NCBI GenBank assembly: GCA_950106755.1
Contig: OX467083.1
Coordinates: 38,888,555-38,952,554, forward strand
Direction of reading: 5' to 3'
From: Climacium dendroides
Taxonomy: Eukaryota > Streptophyta > Bryopsida > Hypnales > Climaciaceae
DNA length: 64,000 nucleotides
A model generated the notes under the pieces. It saw nothing but the letters and a program-made list of their open reading frames with translations. It did no database searches and was not told where the DNA came from. The position numbers and the translations under genes are program-made. Positions 35,935-48,326 of this stretch are shown piece by piece; position 1 is the first letter of the stretch, and every line of letters starts with the position of its first letter.

Positions 35935-36950
35935 TTTTTTTTGATACAAATGAAATGGAATTTCATTGCAATAAAAAATGGGGTACAAAGCCACCAACTA
36001 TAGGTGACTTGGTGAGAATGACAAGGACAAGGACCTTACAAGATGACAAACGAGGGACAAACAAGCGAAGTCGATAGCTAATAGACCCAACACAAATAGA
36101 GACTGTCAAGCCTCTCACGCCCAGCCGCAAAGATGAAGACCTAGCAGCCTTGTCAATGAAGACACTAAAGGAGGCTCAAAAATGAAACCACTTAGAGGAC
36201 TAGAGGCTCTCCATATCAGTTTCTTTGTCCCTATGGTGGCAAACATATCCTCTCTACATTTGTGACTTTTGAATGCATTTACAAGCTTGAGCTAGGTAGC
36301 TTGAAAACACCCTTTTGAGTTGCACACATTGGCCCTTTGGCCCTTTCATAATCAACCATACCTCCCCATGTGTGTTGAATTAATCGGTGGGTTGACCATG
36401 GGTAGTTGGCAAAGACAATGTCATTCCTTTGGATCCAAAAGAACCACATGATAGTAGTACACAACTTCAACGAAATTCTTTTAATCTAGTTGAATTTGTG
36501 AGGGATATTAATCGAAAATACCTTGTCTCCAAGTGAGTGGCCTCCATAGGCCCTAAGCATCTCTCCATGTAATAAGAATGTTTAGTAAATGAAAAATCCA
36601 TTGCCAAACACACTGCACGGTAATGCGCTCCCAAAATTGATGCAAAATTGTTTCTTCTCCATGTCTTGAGCATACTAGGTAGCAAATGTCAATAGAATCA
36701 TAGATTCTTCCATGCCAATGGTTGACTAGAGCCACTTTATGCCCCCTAAACCATAACAATCTGACCTCCTCCCTTCGTTTATCTTGTTTCCATACTATAT
36801 TCCACTTGAGAGGGAAGTTCCTTGGTAGTTCCCCTAGCCACTTGCAAGTGACAGGATTAGGAACATGGTGACCTCTATTGAGTAGCCGTTGGCTTATTTT
36901 TATTGTAAATTCCAATGAAGGAATATTGGATCCATTAGTGTTCTTAGCAA
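35935..36950 (-). pseudogene. LINE (non-LTR retrotransposon) 3' fragment, 5'-truncated
   Basis: Minus-strand frames 36915-36553, 36685-36467 and 36470-36279 are frameshifted pieces of one polypeptide. They resemble the zinc-binding region after a plant LINE reverse transcriptase: a basic W-rich stretch, LVNHWHGRI, a C..C-type segment ending HGEETILHQFW, then WQWIFHLL. Downstream is TIMWFFWIQRNDIVF and a WGGMVDYERAK tail. The 3' end is typical: TTGCAATGAAATTCCATTTC, then an A tail seen as eight T at 35935-35942. The RT core and ORF1 are absent, so this was dead on arrival by 5' truncation. Its 5' side abuts the next TTAACCCC copy. Confidence 0.75.
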
Positions 36951-36966
36951 ATCTTTGTCATGACTC

Positions 36967-37923
36967 TTAATCCCTGAAGGACCAAACGGCGTTTCTAAAG
37001 CAATATAGCGATTTTAGGCAGCTCATTTTTAATGGAATTTTTATTTTTTTAATTGAAATTCTCACACAACATATTCCCAAGGAGTAGCTTTAAGGTCCAA
37101 CAATTTTCATAACTTTTGACTACATGGTTAAAAAGTTATTATATGATATGTAATTTTCAACATTCAGCAAGCAATTTAGACAACAAAAAAACTTCTTTAA
37201 AAATTACTTTTAAAAAAAATAAAAAAATAGAAATTGGTTCTTTAGATTTATTTATATATGGATATCTTTGAATCATTCCATTTTGATTAATGAGGTGAAA
37301 GTTATGAGGAGTTTTAGTTGTGGGTAGTTTGCGGGTAGTTATGGAATCTATACTCTAAAATAAATTTTGAAGTCCTTTATTTAACTAAATTTTCAATATT
37401 TTTGGAAAAAAATAAAAAAACATTAGGCATAGATGGTTTATTACAACATTACAACCATTGGGATTGACATTTTTCAATTCCATAAATAAATTGTTAACAA
37501 TTTAGTATTTTGAGTCATTCTTTACTTCTTTCTACTTTCTATTTTTTTCCTATATGTTGTACAATTCCAAATGATTTGAAAATTTTCAAGAATTTATTCA
37601 ACTTGCCGTGAAGAAAGAATCCAAAGAGTAACCACCGTTTTGGACATTTTTTCATAATGATCTGCCCTTGTGTAGTGCAGCTGTCCAGATTTTGGCAAGG
37701 CCAAAAAAAGGAATTTTGTTACTTCAAACACTAATATCTTGCAATCTATACGGTGAAAATTTCTGAAAAATTTTCCACATCTTCTCAAACCAAAGTAATA
37801 TAAGATCCTCTAGTTAGATGAATAAAAAATGTGGGTTTTTTTCAAAAATTTGTTACTTGTACTAGAGATGGTAATTTTGGAGCATTTTTCTTGAAAACAT
37901 AGTCAAAATCCTTTAGGGGTTAA
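36967..37923 (-). mobile_element. TTAACCCC family, copy at 36.97 kb (inverted)
   Basis: A 957-bp unit from TTAATCCCTGAAGGACC to CCTTTAGGGGTTAA. Minus orientation is shown by mirrored landmarks: TGTAGTGCAG, ACTAATATCTTGCAATCTA, TTTTCCACATCTTCTCAAAC, and GAGATGGTAATTTTGGAGCA. No coding capacity. Confidence 0.85.
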
Positions 37924-38692
37924 TGTAGTTTAATTTGATTTTTGGCAAATTATAGTTGAATTTGTTTTCAATATTTTTCAATATTTACAAAGAAATTTTG
38001 AAATTTTGTTGTAAATATTCTTCTTGTATATTTTGATTTGCCTATGAGTGATTAAACTTTGACATAATTAATTAGTCCCACATTGTACATAGAGTAATGC
38101 ACTTTCTTCTATCCTATTTATAATAAGTACTTGTCTTCTACCGGACATTTGAACGTTGATTGAAAAATGAAATTGTGTGATTTTTGCATAGTTATTTATA
38201 CATATTCAAAAGATGTTGTTAGACTAAAACTATTGAATTGAATTCAATTCTAAACTGGATGTTGGCTTGATACCATTACAATCTATTCTATGATTAGCTT
38301 GTAAATTATTATCAAATCTACACAAATATGGTTTTCACTTGGTAACAATTTATATACATTTCAAGACATTGAAATGTAATATTATAGTATAATAATAATG
38401 ATATTTGGATTTTTCTCTATTCATTTGGTAGACTACATGCCCATGATAGATCTTTCTATATACAATTTTATTTACAACAAATAGTAATAGAAAAGAGGTT
38501 GTAAAGCACCAAGATCTAATGTGACAACATAGTGCTCTAAACTTGTATGGGCATTTATGATAGATTATAAAAACAATACTAATATAAATAAGCACTCACA
38601 TACATAGTCAAAAAATGATCGTACTCTTGTCTTTAAAAGTCCCCCCATGCACATGATATCTTGGTCACTTGCCAGACACTGACATATATTAG
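37924..38692. other. AT-rich intergenic, nothing recognised
   Basis: No feature could be supported. Confidence 0.4.
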
Positions 38693-39634
38693 TTAACCCC
38701 TAGAGGACGGAGGCCTTATTTCTACCAAAAAACACTCAAAACTGCCATTTCTATAGCAAAGAAGAAAAAAAATTGAAAATTATTATTTCTACACATCCAA
38801 CCGTAGGATCTTATACCTTACTAGTATGAAAATGTGTGGAAAAAATTTCAGAAATTTTGACCACATAGATTAAAAGATATTTGCGTTTAAAGTGAAAAAA
38901 ATAATTTTTTCAGCACCTTGTGGGACTGGATTATTTGACTTTGAACTTTTTTAACTTAAATTTTTTGCACTACAGAGTTTTGAGCTTTAAATCCTTATTG
39001 TGGGAAATTGAGTTGAGAGTCTAGGAAAAAAGAAAATTTAGAAAAAAATAATAATTTTCATGCTTAAAAAAATTGTTAAGTAGAAGTAGGTATGAGAATG
39101 AAGGAAAATCTAAATTATTAATATCTTTAAGATGGAATTAAAATGCACTAATCCCAATGGTGAGATTGTTCTAGAAAGCAAACAAAATCATGTAAAAAAA
39201 ACTTTTCAGATAAATTGTAGACATTGCATTCAGGAATGAATTCTATAAGTTATTTTTTCAGAAAGATGCTCTAACTACCCGATAAACAAGATTGTCCATA
39301 ACTTTCTCATAATAAGTCCAAATGGAATGAATCAAAGCTTCCCATGCAGACAAAAATATAATCTACAAGAAAAAAAAATCCAAAAACTCAAAATTCAAAA
39401 TTTTGAATTTTTTTTTTGCTGCCCGGACTGCCCCCTGTCCCCTATTTTGAGCTTAATTGGTCATAACTTTTGTTTCCGGGCACCAAATGTAAAAGAAATT
39501 ATATTCCCACAAAGCTCATCAGTTTTTCTATCTTCAAAAAAAGATTCAAAAAAGCATGACAAAATTTCAGCCCGTAGGTACCTGCCCGAAATCCAATTTG
39601 TCCCCCGAAGGGACAATGGTCATTTAGGGGTTAA
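38693..39634 (+). mobile_element. TTAACCCC family, best-preserved copy
   Basis: A 942-bp unit bounded by TTAACCCCTAGAGGAC and GTCATTTAGGGGTTAA. It is the best example of the TIR and of the right subterminal hairpin TGTCCC-CCGAA-GGGACA. Landmarks: AAAACTGCCATTTCTATAGC, ATTTTTTGCACTACAGAG, TTGAGTTGAGAGTCTAGG, CATAACTTTCTCATAA, GGTCATAACTTTTGTTTCC. The 107-codon plus frame (39327-39650) is a repeat by-product. The foldback element starts 3 bp beyond its right end. Confidence 0.88.
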
Positions 39635-39637
39635 TGA

Positions 39638-40642
39638 TGCTAGCATTTGAATTTAAAAATGTGAGCCAACATGCCTTGAGCCTAGGTATAAATAGGTATC
39701 CTATAACTATGGAGGTTGCCTATAATATAGGTAATCTATAACTATAGAAGGTGCTTATAGCATACGGTAACTCCCAAAAGTAATTGGCCAACATATAAAT
39801 TGCTCTCACAAATTGAGAAATTAGAATTATGAATTGAAATTTGGACATGTTATTGTACAAAGGGGATTCTATCTTCATGTGCAATTTTACTTATGATAGA
39901 CTATATTTAGACTTATTATTATTTGAATAAAATTTCTATGTAAAAATAAACTTTTTTGTGAAAAGTCAAAACGTCTCATTTCAATTTATAGGAAGAATGT
40001 AGATATTGACTACAATCACATATTCCAAGTTTTATGAATTTTGGATTTTTACGGATTGAAACCTTATTGATTGAAGTTTGACCTGGAAACTTTGAATTTT
40101 TTAATTTTTCACTCCATAAATTGAAAATAAAATAAAATAAAATAAAAATTCAAAATAACATTAAATAACTATCAATAAGATTTCAATTTGTAATCCAAAA
40201 TTCATGAAACTTGGAATATGTGATTGTAGTCAAAATGTACATTCTTCCTATAAAATGAAATAAGACATTTTGACTTTTCACAAAAGAATTATTTTTACAT
40301 AGGAATTTCATTTAAATAATAATAGGTCTAAATATAGTCTATTCTAAATGAAATTGCAAGTAAAGGTAGAATCTCTTTTGCACAACGTGTCCAAATTTGA
40401 CTTCATAATTCTAACTTCTCAATTTATGAGAGCGATTTATATGGTAGTCAACTACTTTTGGGCGAGCTTTTAGGAGTCAATGTAGGTATCTATAACCATC
40501 AAAGGTACCCTATAATATAGGTGTCTATAACCATTGCAAGTGTTTATAATATAGACATCCTACAACCATGGAAGGGGGTGATAACATAGATGTTTAGGTT
40601 TCCACACTCATAGGCTCAAAATCTTAAGCCCAAATGCTAACA
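39638..40642. mobile_element. ~1 kb foldback element with ~300-bp inverted arms
   Basis: Outer ends TGCTAGCATTTG and CAAATGCTAACA are inverted repeats. Inside each end is a short array of imperfect units like CTATAACCATGGAAGGTG followed by CTATAATATAG (39690-39765 and 40485-40590). Between them, arms 39771-40072 and 40171-40464 are inverted copies of each other over about 300 bp (for example TTAGAATTATGAA, TAGACTATATTTAGAC, GACTACAATCACATATTCCA), with a ~100-bp spacer. A shorter relative lacking the arms is at 47270-47510. No coding capacity. Confidence 0.8.
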
Positions 40643-40943
40643 GTCCTATAGTCAAAAGTCCTCTATTGCATAAAATATACAAATGAAACCAAAAACAACC
40701 ATAATCATTTTGATCTACATATACAATGTAAAAGTGTATATTTTTTATAACTTTAATTCATCATATTGAAAAATGTAGGATTAAAATTAGAACCATCTAA
40801 AGGTCAATCATCCATCCATCGCTTTTGATGTATAATAGACTATAGAAATAAAATCTAGTGCACAATAGTTTGCAAACCTCATACTTTAGAATCTTTTTGG
40901 CTACAAAGGCTTTTTGAATTTGTGCCAAAAAATTGTAGAGTAT

Positions 40944-42607
40944 TTAACCCCTAAAGTTCTATAATTATATTTCTTCCCCGAATTCTCCAAAACTAAAATT
41001 TCTATTGCAAAGTTTGAAAATGAGTTGTTTTTTCTATTATAATTGCATATCCAGGTATAGAATTGACGAGTATAGGAATGTTTGAAAAACTTTAATCATG
41101 TAACTATAAGATTTTAACTTTCATATTGAAAATAAAAGCCCTTTTATCCACCTTATTAAAAAAAAATTATTTTTATTTTTATTTTTATTTTTATTTTTTG
41201 CACTACTAATTTTGACTTTAAATATATTGTGTTGAAGAAGTCCATTGAGAGTTCAATAGAAATTCTTCAAAATATGAAACTTGATTTCATTCTTTAAGAA
41301 ATTGATATATAGAAGTAGGAATAAGATGGACAAAAACCTAAATTGTTAATAGCTCTAAAATGGAAAAGCAACCCATCAATTCTAAAGCATGAGATTATTT
41401 TAATAAGCATTGGAAATCATGTTCATTTCTTCTTTTTCTTAAAAAAATGTAAAAAATAAATTCAAAGACAAATCACATCAGTGATCTAATGTAACAAAAA
41501 TATAATCTATGAAAAATTATTTTTTATAATAGATTTCATCTCTTGAAGTAATTGTATTTTTCAACTTCATACTATTAAAAAAATTAAAATTACATATTCA
41601 AATTTGAAGTTCAAAATCTTAGATTAGATTTTTAAAGTTCAAAAATATTTATTTTTTTCTTTATTTTCTTCAATGTTTATTTTATACAAATTTTAAGGCA
41701 TGATTTGTCTAGAAATTTTTATTGGTCATGAATTATTTGTGAAAAAGGGGTAAATATGTTAATTCATTTTAAAATGCAAATAGTGCATTTTTGATGTGCA
41801 AATGGAGTATATAATGTAAACCAAGAGCACAATGTGACTTTGTATACCGTAGTGTGCAATTATTGTAAACTCTATTTAAACTTTTGTGTGTTGATCAATA
41901 TTTAGAAAATGGGTTGAGAATACATGAAAAAATATGTGTACAATAACTAATTTGCATATTAATCTTTAAAAACAATTATGAAGTGGTAGGTAGTATTGGT
42001 GAAAGAAAAACTTGAGCTGCTAATAACTTTTACTAGCCAACTTGACTTGAAGAATGAATCGAAAGAAGCACCATTTTGTGGACATTTTCTCATACAAATG
42101 TGACCTTGTGAAGTGCAACTACTCAATTTTTTGAATGGCCCACAAAAGGACTTTTGTCACTTTGAATGCTAATATCTTGCAATCTACATGGTCAAGATTT
42201 CTGAAATTTTTTTCCACGTCTTTCCAAACCAGCATATTACAACATCCTACGGTTACATATGTTCAAAATTGTTTTTTTTTCCAAAATTTGGTACTTGTAC
42301 TAGAAATGACAGTTTTGGAGCATTTTTGATGAAAACATAGTCAAAAACTTGTACCCTAAATAGTGAAATTAGGTTGCCTTAACAATGAGGTTGCCTTATT
42401 CAAGAAAGTTACCTCATGACTCACCACTTGTCCAGATGGAGACACAAGCAATTCTCTATACCCGAGCCATGAACCAATGCACCATGCAACACACATGGTT
42501 CCTACATTACTACATCCTTCTATAGGAACTGTACATATTTATATAGTGTAGAATGTTGAGAAATTAGTGTGGGGCAACCTAATTTCACTATTTTGTATAG
42601 GGGTTAA
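40944..42607. mobile_element. TTAACCCC family, long form with left-type sequence at both ends
   Basis: Bounded by TTAACCCCTAAAGTTC and TATAGGGG-TTAA. The first half is plus-oriented (CTAAAATTTCTATTGCAAAG, TTTTTTGCACTACT). The last half is minus-oriented (TGTGAAGTGCAAC, ATATCTTGCAATCTACATGG, GTACTAGAAATGACAGTTTT). The unit is therefore a head-to-head composite of about 1.43 kb once the nested MITE at 42358-42593 is removed. No transposase frame. Confidence 0.65.
42358..42593 (+). mobile_element. MITE with 20-bp TIRs (AAATAGTGAAATTAGGTTGC)
   Basis: AAATAGTGAAATTAGGTTGC at the left is mirrored by CAACCTAATTTCACTATTT at the right, giving a 236-bp unit. It sits inside the right end of the TTAACCCC-family unit that closes at 42607, so it inserted later. 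No exact TSD is visible. The partner copy is at 30395-30588. Confidence 0.85.
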
Positions 42608-42700
42608 TTACTGATACTCTAGAGCAGCTTGACCTAAAAGTTATTTGAGTTCCTAATCATCACTCCTCTCTTGCGCTTTCCTTCTATTGTCCAATGTAAG

Positions 42701-43088
42701 TTAAGGGAGGCAACCCATTCCCAACCAGGGACTCATTCCCGTCATATAGATTACACTCTTTCCAATTAACAGGAGAAAGCATGACATTAATTGTGGCACA
42801 ATCTTCAATGGAGTTGTGGCACATTACGATTGGCTACAGTCTTGGTTGATTTTGCAACCAACCTATGGTTGAAAATAGGAGGACCTATATGACAAGAATG
42901 TATCAAACCGAATCTTCAACTAAAAAATTCATAGTAATTATGTTTTGAGAAATAAAATTCTGAAAAAATATGGAATCCTTCTAAACTCTATTTCTGTACA
43001 TGGGAAAAATTCTCCACTCAAGAAAAGAAAATAGCACTCCACATATGCAAAATTGCTTAATTGGTCGGAAATGGGTCGGCTCCCTTAA
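42701..43088 (-). mobile_element. MITE, GGGAGGCAACCC family, best-preserved copy
   Basis: TTAA-GGGAGGCAACCCATTCCC at left and GGGTCGGCTCCC-TTAA at right bound 388 bp. The TIRs extend about 27 bp imperfectly. The body matches 7404-7789 in reverse complement. TTAA at both ends is either the TSD or part of the TIR. Non-coding. Confidence 0.85.
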
Positions 43089-43770
43089 GTTATTTCAACT
43101 TCGAAATTCAATATTTTCAAAAGGAGATGTGGAGAAGTGAACACGTGTCCCAATGGGTTTTGCCTGCCCAGTACAGTAAAGTGCTTGGGACATTATTATT
43201 TTACTGTGTCTTCATTCACTTGGAGGGGGCCACGTCACACCAAACTGAGCAAAGCATTCAAGGAATTCACATGGTTGTCAGACTAAGAGGCTGTGTAGGA
43301 TTCCCTTTTTTTCAAAAAATAGTACTCCGTATTATCCAAATTTTCAGTTGATTGGGGACTTTTTAGAGTTTTTTATTGTAAAATATAGTTTTTTTTATGG
43401 CTTTCGGTCATCATTGTTATCTATGCAGCAGTAAATCACGCAGCTTTTTTCTTTTGGGTGATTAATAGTTCCTCCATAAAGTCGATTTTAATTTTTGAAT
43501 TTGAAGAAGAATGTGTTTGCTAAGGAAAAGGATACTAAAAATTTACAAGAAATCGAAGCAGTATTATGAGCACCGACAAGTTGAACTCGAAGTCAGAAAT
43601 CAAAAGGACATGCATTAAATTTGGACTTAACTCCAAAGGGACAATTTGATGCTGTAGTCCTTTTTTCAACATAAAACTAAAAAAAGGTAGAAATGAAATT
43701 AATCCTTCCATTTGTTAAGAAAGAAAAAAGAAAAAAGAAAAGAAAAGAAAAGAAATTAACACAAAATGCG
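43089..43770. other. Intergenic with (AAAAG)n run
   Basis: A purine run of AAAAG-type units lies at about 43722-43755, immediately before the next MITE. No gene was recognised. Confidence 0.5.
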
Positions 43771-44185
43771 TAAGGTAGTATGCTCCAAAAGCGATCATTT
43801 AAGGGCTGGTCCACCTTTTTTTATAGGTCTTGGTGGACAAAAATATTATTGGATCATTTTTCAGAGAAAGGAAAAGAGATGTGGAACCTAACACAAGTGT
43901 TTTTGTATTTTTCCAAGCATTTTTGAACTATTTGTAAATTTTCAAAGGTTTGGAGCACATACGCCTATTTGTGACCATAGGTCTGCCCAAAGCCATCCAC
44001 TTGCAACTTGTAAAGAGATGTGAGGAAGTCAAAGACAATGATTGGCTTTTGCAATAGAAAAATAATTTTTCCTTGATTCACTCAATAGCTAAAGTGGTTC
44101 ATTTAAGGATCACCTCATCTTCATTCTCCAACTAATAGTAGGGGGAATTTGAGGGAGGAGGGTGGTTTTACAATAGACTACCTTA
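43771..44185 (+). mobile_element. TA-flanked MITE, GGTAGT family, copy 2
   Basis: A 415-bp unit, TA-AGGTAGTATGCTCCAAAAGC...AGACTACCT-TA. Its interior aligns with 48981-49399 throughout: GATCATTTAAGGGCTGGTCC, then TTTTTCAGAGAAAG, ACACAAGTG, TCCACTTGCAACTTGTAAA and GATTGGCTTTTGCA. Confidence 0.92.
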
Positions 44186-44233
44186 TACTGGAATATATCA
44201 TTGTGAAGGATAAATGTAACTCGACCATATAAT

Positions 44234-45752
44234 TTAACACTTGAAGTTCCTTGACTATTTTTCACAAATAGTATCCCAAATTATTATTTCTTTAGTGCAC
44301 TAAGCACAATTGAAAAATAAAAAGCGTATTTTAAAACTTTCAATCGTAGAAATTAGTTTTAGACTGTTTTAGGAATGATTGTGTAGAAAAAAAAACTCAA
44401 CCTATTTGACCACACAAATTGTGAGATTATAACATTTGAAGTTAGAAGAAAAAAGAAAATTTGGGCCTTATTCAATGGGGATAATATAGTTTGACTCAAC
44501 TTTGTAGAGAAGGAGGAATTACCTAATTTTGGAAGTTTGGATCATAAATTAGGTAGTTATATAAATTATTTGCATGCCAATTTTTAAAGATAATGGAGGT
44601 TTCAAACATACCCCAAATCATCTTGCTCAAAGGGAATGGTGAAAAAACAAACTATACGAGCAAAAATTCAACTTAAGAAAAAAAAACTAATTCTTTGGAA
44701 GAATCAAATTCCAATAGTCAACACAATTATTACCTTTTCTAAATCAAGAAGAAAATTTTAAATAAATAAATAAAACTCATGAATTCACACTACAATCTAA
44801 AGTAATGGCTTTAAAACAACATCTTTATTTTGGACTAGTGTCACATCTATTGGCCTCACTACACATGCCAATTTGGGGAGGGACAAAGCGAGAAAGGTTA
44901 GGATTTGTTGCTCTAAGCAAAATTTTGTCCAAAACAACTTTTTTTATATTCTAAAGTTGTTGTGGAATTACCATTTTTAGTGCATTGAATGAAAATTGGA
45001 ATAAAAAATTCCATTTTTAACCACATTATTGACCTATACTACTATGAGAAGGAATTTCAAAACATTTGGCTTCATTGATTGCAGATATAGCTGCCATTGA
45101 AGTCAATGAAAAAAATTCATAACTTGCATGATTGCTTGTCTTCTTTATTAGCACTTTGCCTAAGATGACTCTAGACTTTGGGGATCCCATAACTTTTGAT
45201 TTGGGCACTTGAATGGAAAAAAAAATTAGAAAGCTTATACAATTTCACATTTTTAGTAAAATAGTATTGATTATCATCCACTAAAAATCGACTTCATGTG
45301 AATCTACCCAAATTTTTAGAAACCTATAAGCTTTAGGAGCTCTAAGAGATCCTAAAGAACTTTAGCTCTTCAACTTTGTATATTTAATGAGGAAGTACAA
45401 AGACAAGTTTATCTCCAAGACAATCTTAGCATTTGAATTTTTTTTATTGATCAAACTTGTAGTTTCTATTGATTTGCAGAAAAAATATAAGATTTAGCAA
45501 TAAGAACATCAACTCTTTTTCCAAATAGTAAATTTTTAACACTAGGCAAATTCTAAACATTTTGTGCTATAATCTCTTTTATATTTTGGTTTGACTGTAG
45601 AGATTGTAGTTTTGAATATTAAAATTGAAAGACAACCCAATCTAGTTTGCATGAAAAATATAAATTTTTGAAAAAAGATTTTTTTTACTTGAAATATTGT
45701 CCAAAGTCAAGTAGTGCCGGTAAAATGGTTGATGGGGCGTTTAGGGGTTTAA
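44234..45752. mobile_element. TTAACCCC family, long diverged copy
   Basis: Left end TTAACACTTGAAGTTCCTTG; right end CGTTTAGGGGTTTAA. Family-like interior words occur (CATAACTTTTGATTTGGGCA at about 45188 and a GATTGTAGTTTTGAATATT stretch), but divergence is high. At ~1.5 kb it is longer than the usual 0.9 kb. It may combine two partial copies. Confidence 0.5.
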
Positions 45753-47269
45753 AACTACCATATTCATCAAATACAACATGTACAATATCGACAAGTCTTT
45801 AGACTTAAAACCACACATGGACACACAATGATTCAAATATATGGGGTAAAATTTACAAACTCTCAAAAAATGGATTAAGAGATTCGAAAATTCTTCCAAT
45901 ATAATGTACAATGTATATCTATGATACTTATATAGGGAGTTATGCAATTTCAAATACCATTATTTTTATAAAATAAATATGTCCGATCAAGATATTTTTT
46001 TCAATTACAATTTACAATCAATCTAAATCCTAGATTCTATAATTATTTGTTAAAAAAACGTGATGTAGTTTGGATATTAGTAATTTTGAAGTAATGCCTT
46101 TTTAGGCACCAAAAGCTTTCATGATAGGCAATGATCCTCCATTGTTGTAATGTAGACTAGTTACTAGTTGAAAGTATGCATCTAATTGTGTTTGATGTAT
46201 GCATGTATAACTAGTGTTAGTGAGTTCATATTAGTTTGTTGATTGTTAATTGGGTTGGCTAATAGTTTAGGCTAGATTTTAACGGGTTGTAGAGTTAGCC
46301 AACACTAGCCATGAAGGGTTAGGGTTGTGGGTTGGGTACTTGAAAGTAAGCTTTAGTCTTTTGAGATTCTTTTGATAGGAGGCTTGCCTATTTTTATTGA
46401 AGGGCATGGGATGCAATTGGGTGTAAGTATTTATTAGCTTGTTGTTGCTCTATGGAAGAAGGTAGTTTTGAGATTGAGAAGTTTAGTGGTTGTGAGTGAA
46501 TTGAATGTTAGATCCTTGCAAGATTTTGGATTTTTATTTTTTGTGAGATGAACTATTACTACATCAAATTTCATTTCTAAATGATTGATAGACATGAAGA
46601 AATGATGTCATCAAAATGAAGGGGTCTAGAATCTAAATCAATCAAAAGAAATTTCACTTTGCAAGCTTCAAGTTTATTGAATATTAACGACTTGATTGTG
46701 AAATTTTGAGGTCATATTACTATATTTAGCTCATATGTTGTGTTAAAATTTTGCCTACAATGGACTTTGCCTACAATAAACTACATTCATTACACTTGGG
46801 AAATAGCTTAGATGGGAATGAAATTTTATGTGTGAAAAGTTGACAAGCTAAGTGACAAGCTATGTGAATTTCAAGTGATTCAAACAAATTTATTAAGTTA
46901 TTCAAGTTTAAAGTTTACCATGATTTATTCAATGTTTTGTTAAATTTATGAAGGGCAAGAGTTTGGATACATTCCAGGGAAGTTTTTCAATAGGTTTAAG
47001 ATTAACTTGGATTGAAGGGTAAAAAAAAGATGCATATAAATCACCATCACAACAAAAGCTTTGTGCTATTCTAGATCCAAATCTTTGTGATGCCACTTGT
47101 TTGAAGTCAAGGTAGAAGTACCTTATTGCACCTCTATGCCTAATTTTGCACAAATAAACTATCTACGTTCATTTCAACATATAAAAAGATGGAGAGTGAT
47201 TAGATATTGTGCTTTCATATAAATTATTGTGCTACCATTGACTGTTGAATTAAACACATACACAATCAA
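45753..47269. other. Intergenic, nothing firm
   Basis: No gene recognised. A stretch at 46143-46566 begins TGTTGTAATG and ends CTACATCA, recalling a short LTR, but no TSD or partner was found (see rejected list). Confidence 0.3.
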
Positions 47270-47510
47270 CAATGCTAGTACGTGAGTATGAAAATGTGAG
47301 CATGTGAACTTTGAGTATATATATAAAAGTAGATATACTAAAACCATTGAAGGTGTTTATAATATAAACACTTGTAGTATAGGCACATGTATCATAGTTA
47401 CACTATAATCATGAAAGGTTCCTATAATATAGCCACCTACAATATAGGTGTATAGTCTTCTAGGCTCATGTGCTCATGCTCCTAGGCTCGCATAACAACA
47501 ACCCTCCGCA
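47270..47510. mobile_element. Short relative of the foldback element
   Basis: GCTAGTACGTGAGTATGAAA at left, the subterminal words ACCATTGAAGGTGTTTATAA and CCTATAATATAG, and TAGGCTC motifs at right (47470-47490) match the outer parts of 39638-40642. The ~300-bp arms are absent. Confidence 0.55.
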
Positions 47511-48326
47511 TACAATTCATTCTTGAATGAACTTGTGAATAAAAATGTACATTTTAGTTGATCCTTGTGCAAATTTTGAAGTTAAGACTCCAAAAATAAG
47601 AATTCTATTAAAAAAAACTTCAAACTTCATGATTTTCATCAATTGTTTAGCACATTGTACCTAGGCCAAAAAATTGTAGAAATTTTTATTTTAAAAATGG
47701 CCACCTTAAAAAAATTAAAACCAAGATGCCATCTTTAAAATGTCATCTTGTGAAGCGTGTAGTCCACCTCATGTATTAATTTCGCACATTGATTTCAATT
47801 TTCCAATTCCTCATCCAAACTCGTGGTTTGAAGTGAGTACCATATATGACTTTCTCCTTGGTATTTTCCCCCCCATCATTCTCTCCTTCCTTTATTTAAA
47901 AAACGTGGTCCACGTCACGGATAGTCTCCCTTTTTCTTTATCCATCATTCATCGACGTTGACACGATGTGAGTCACCCCCGTGCCCCACCGTTGCATTTC
48001 CAACTTGCACGAGGGTCTCAGATGGGTCGCAAGCCAAATCCTCTTCATATTCGTGGAAAGAAAGAAAGACATGAAACACTTGCGGATCCGTTTTCTTTCA
48101 ATACCATTATCCAAAGGCCACATGGGGGCCTTGGTTGGCAAATCCCAATCACCCATTTTTTTTTACTTTTCCAAGTTCTACTCAACAACCACACTCATCA
48201 TCACCTTGGATTAAATTCTATCCATAAGCAGAATCGTCCACGTCTCTCTCTTCCTCTACTCTCAAGAGCACTTGCAAATGCCCCGAGAATCCATTGCTTT
48301 TCATCAACAATGGCTATGAACCTACA
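47511..48326. other. Intergenic, with ACGT-core motifs
   Basis: Less AT-rich after about 47850. GGTCCACGTCACGG near 47908 contains an ACGT core as bound by plant bZIP factors, but no coding region follows. The 136-codon plus frame (47968-48378) starts with GTG and shows no domain. Confidence 0.3.

Noticed and set aside
46143..46566. Possible short solo LTR (TGTTG...TACATCA)
   Set aside because: The flanking bases do not form a TSD, the ends match only loosely, and no second copy was seen.
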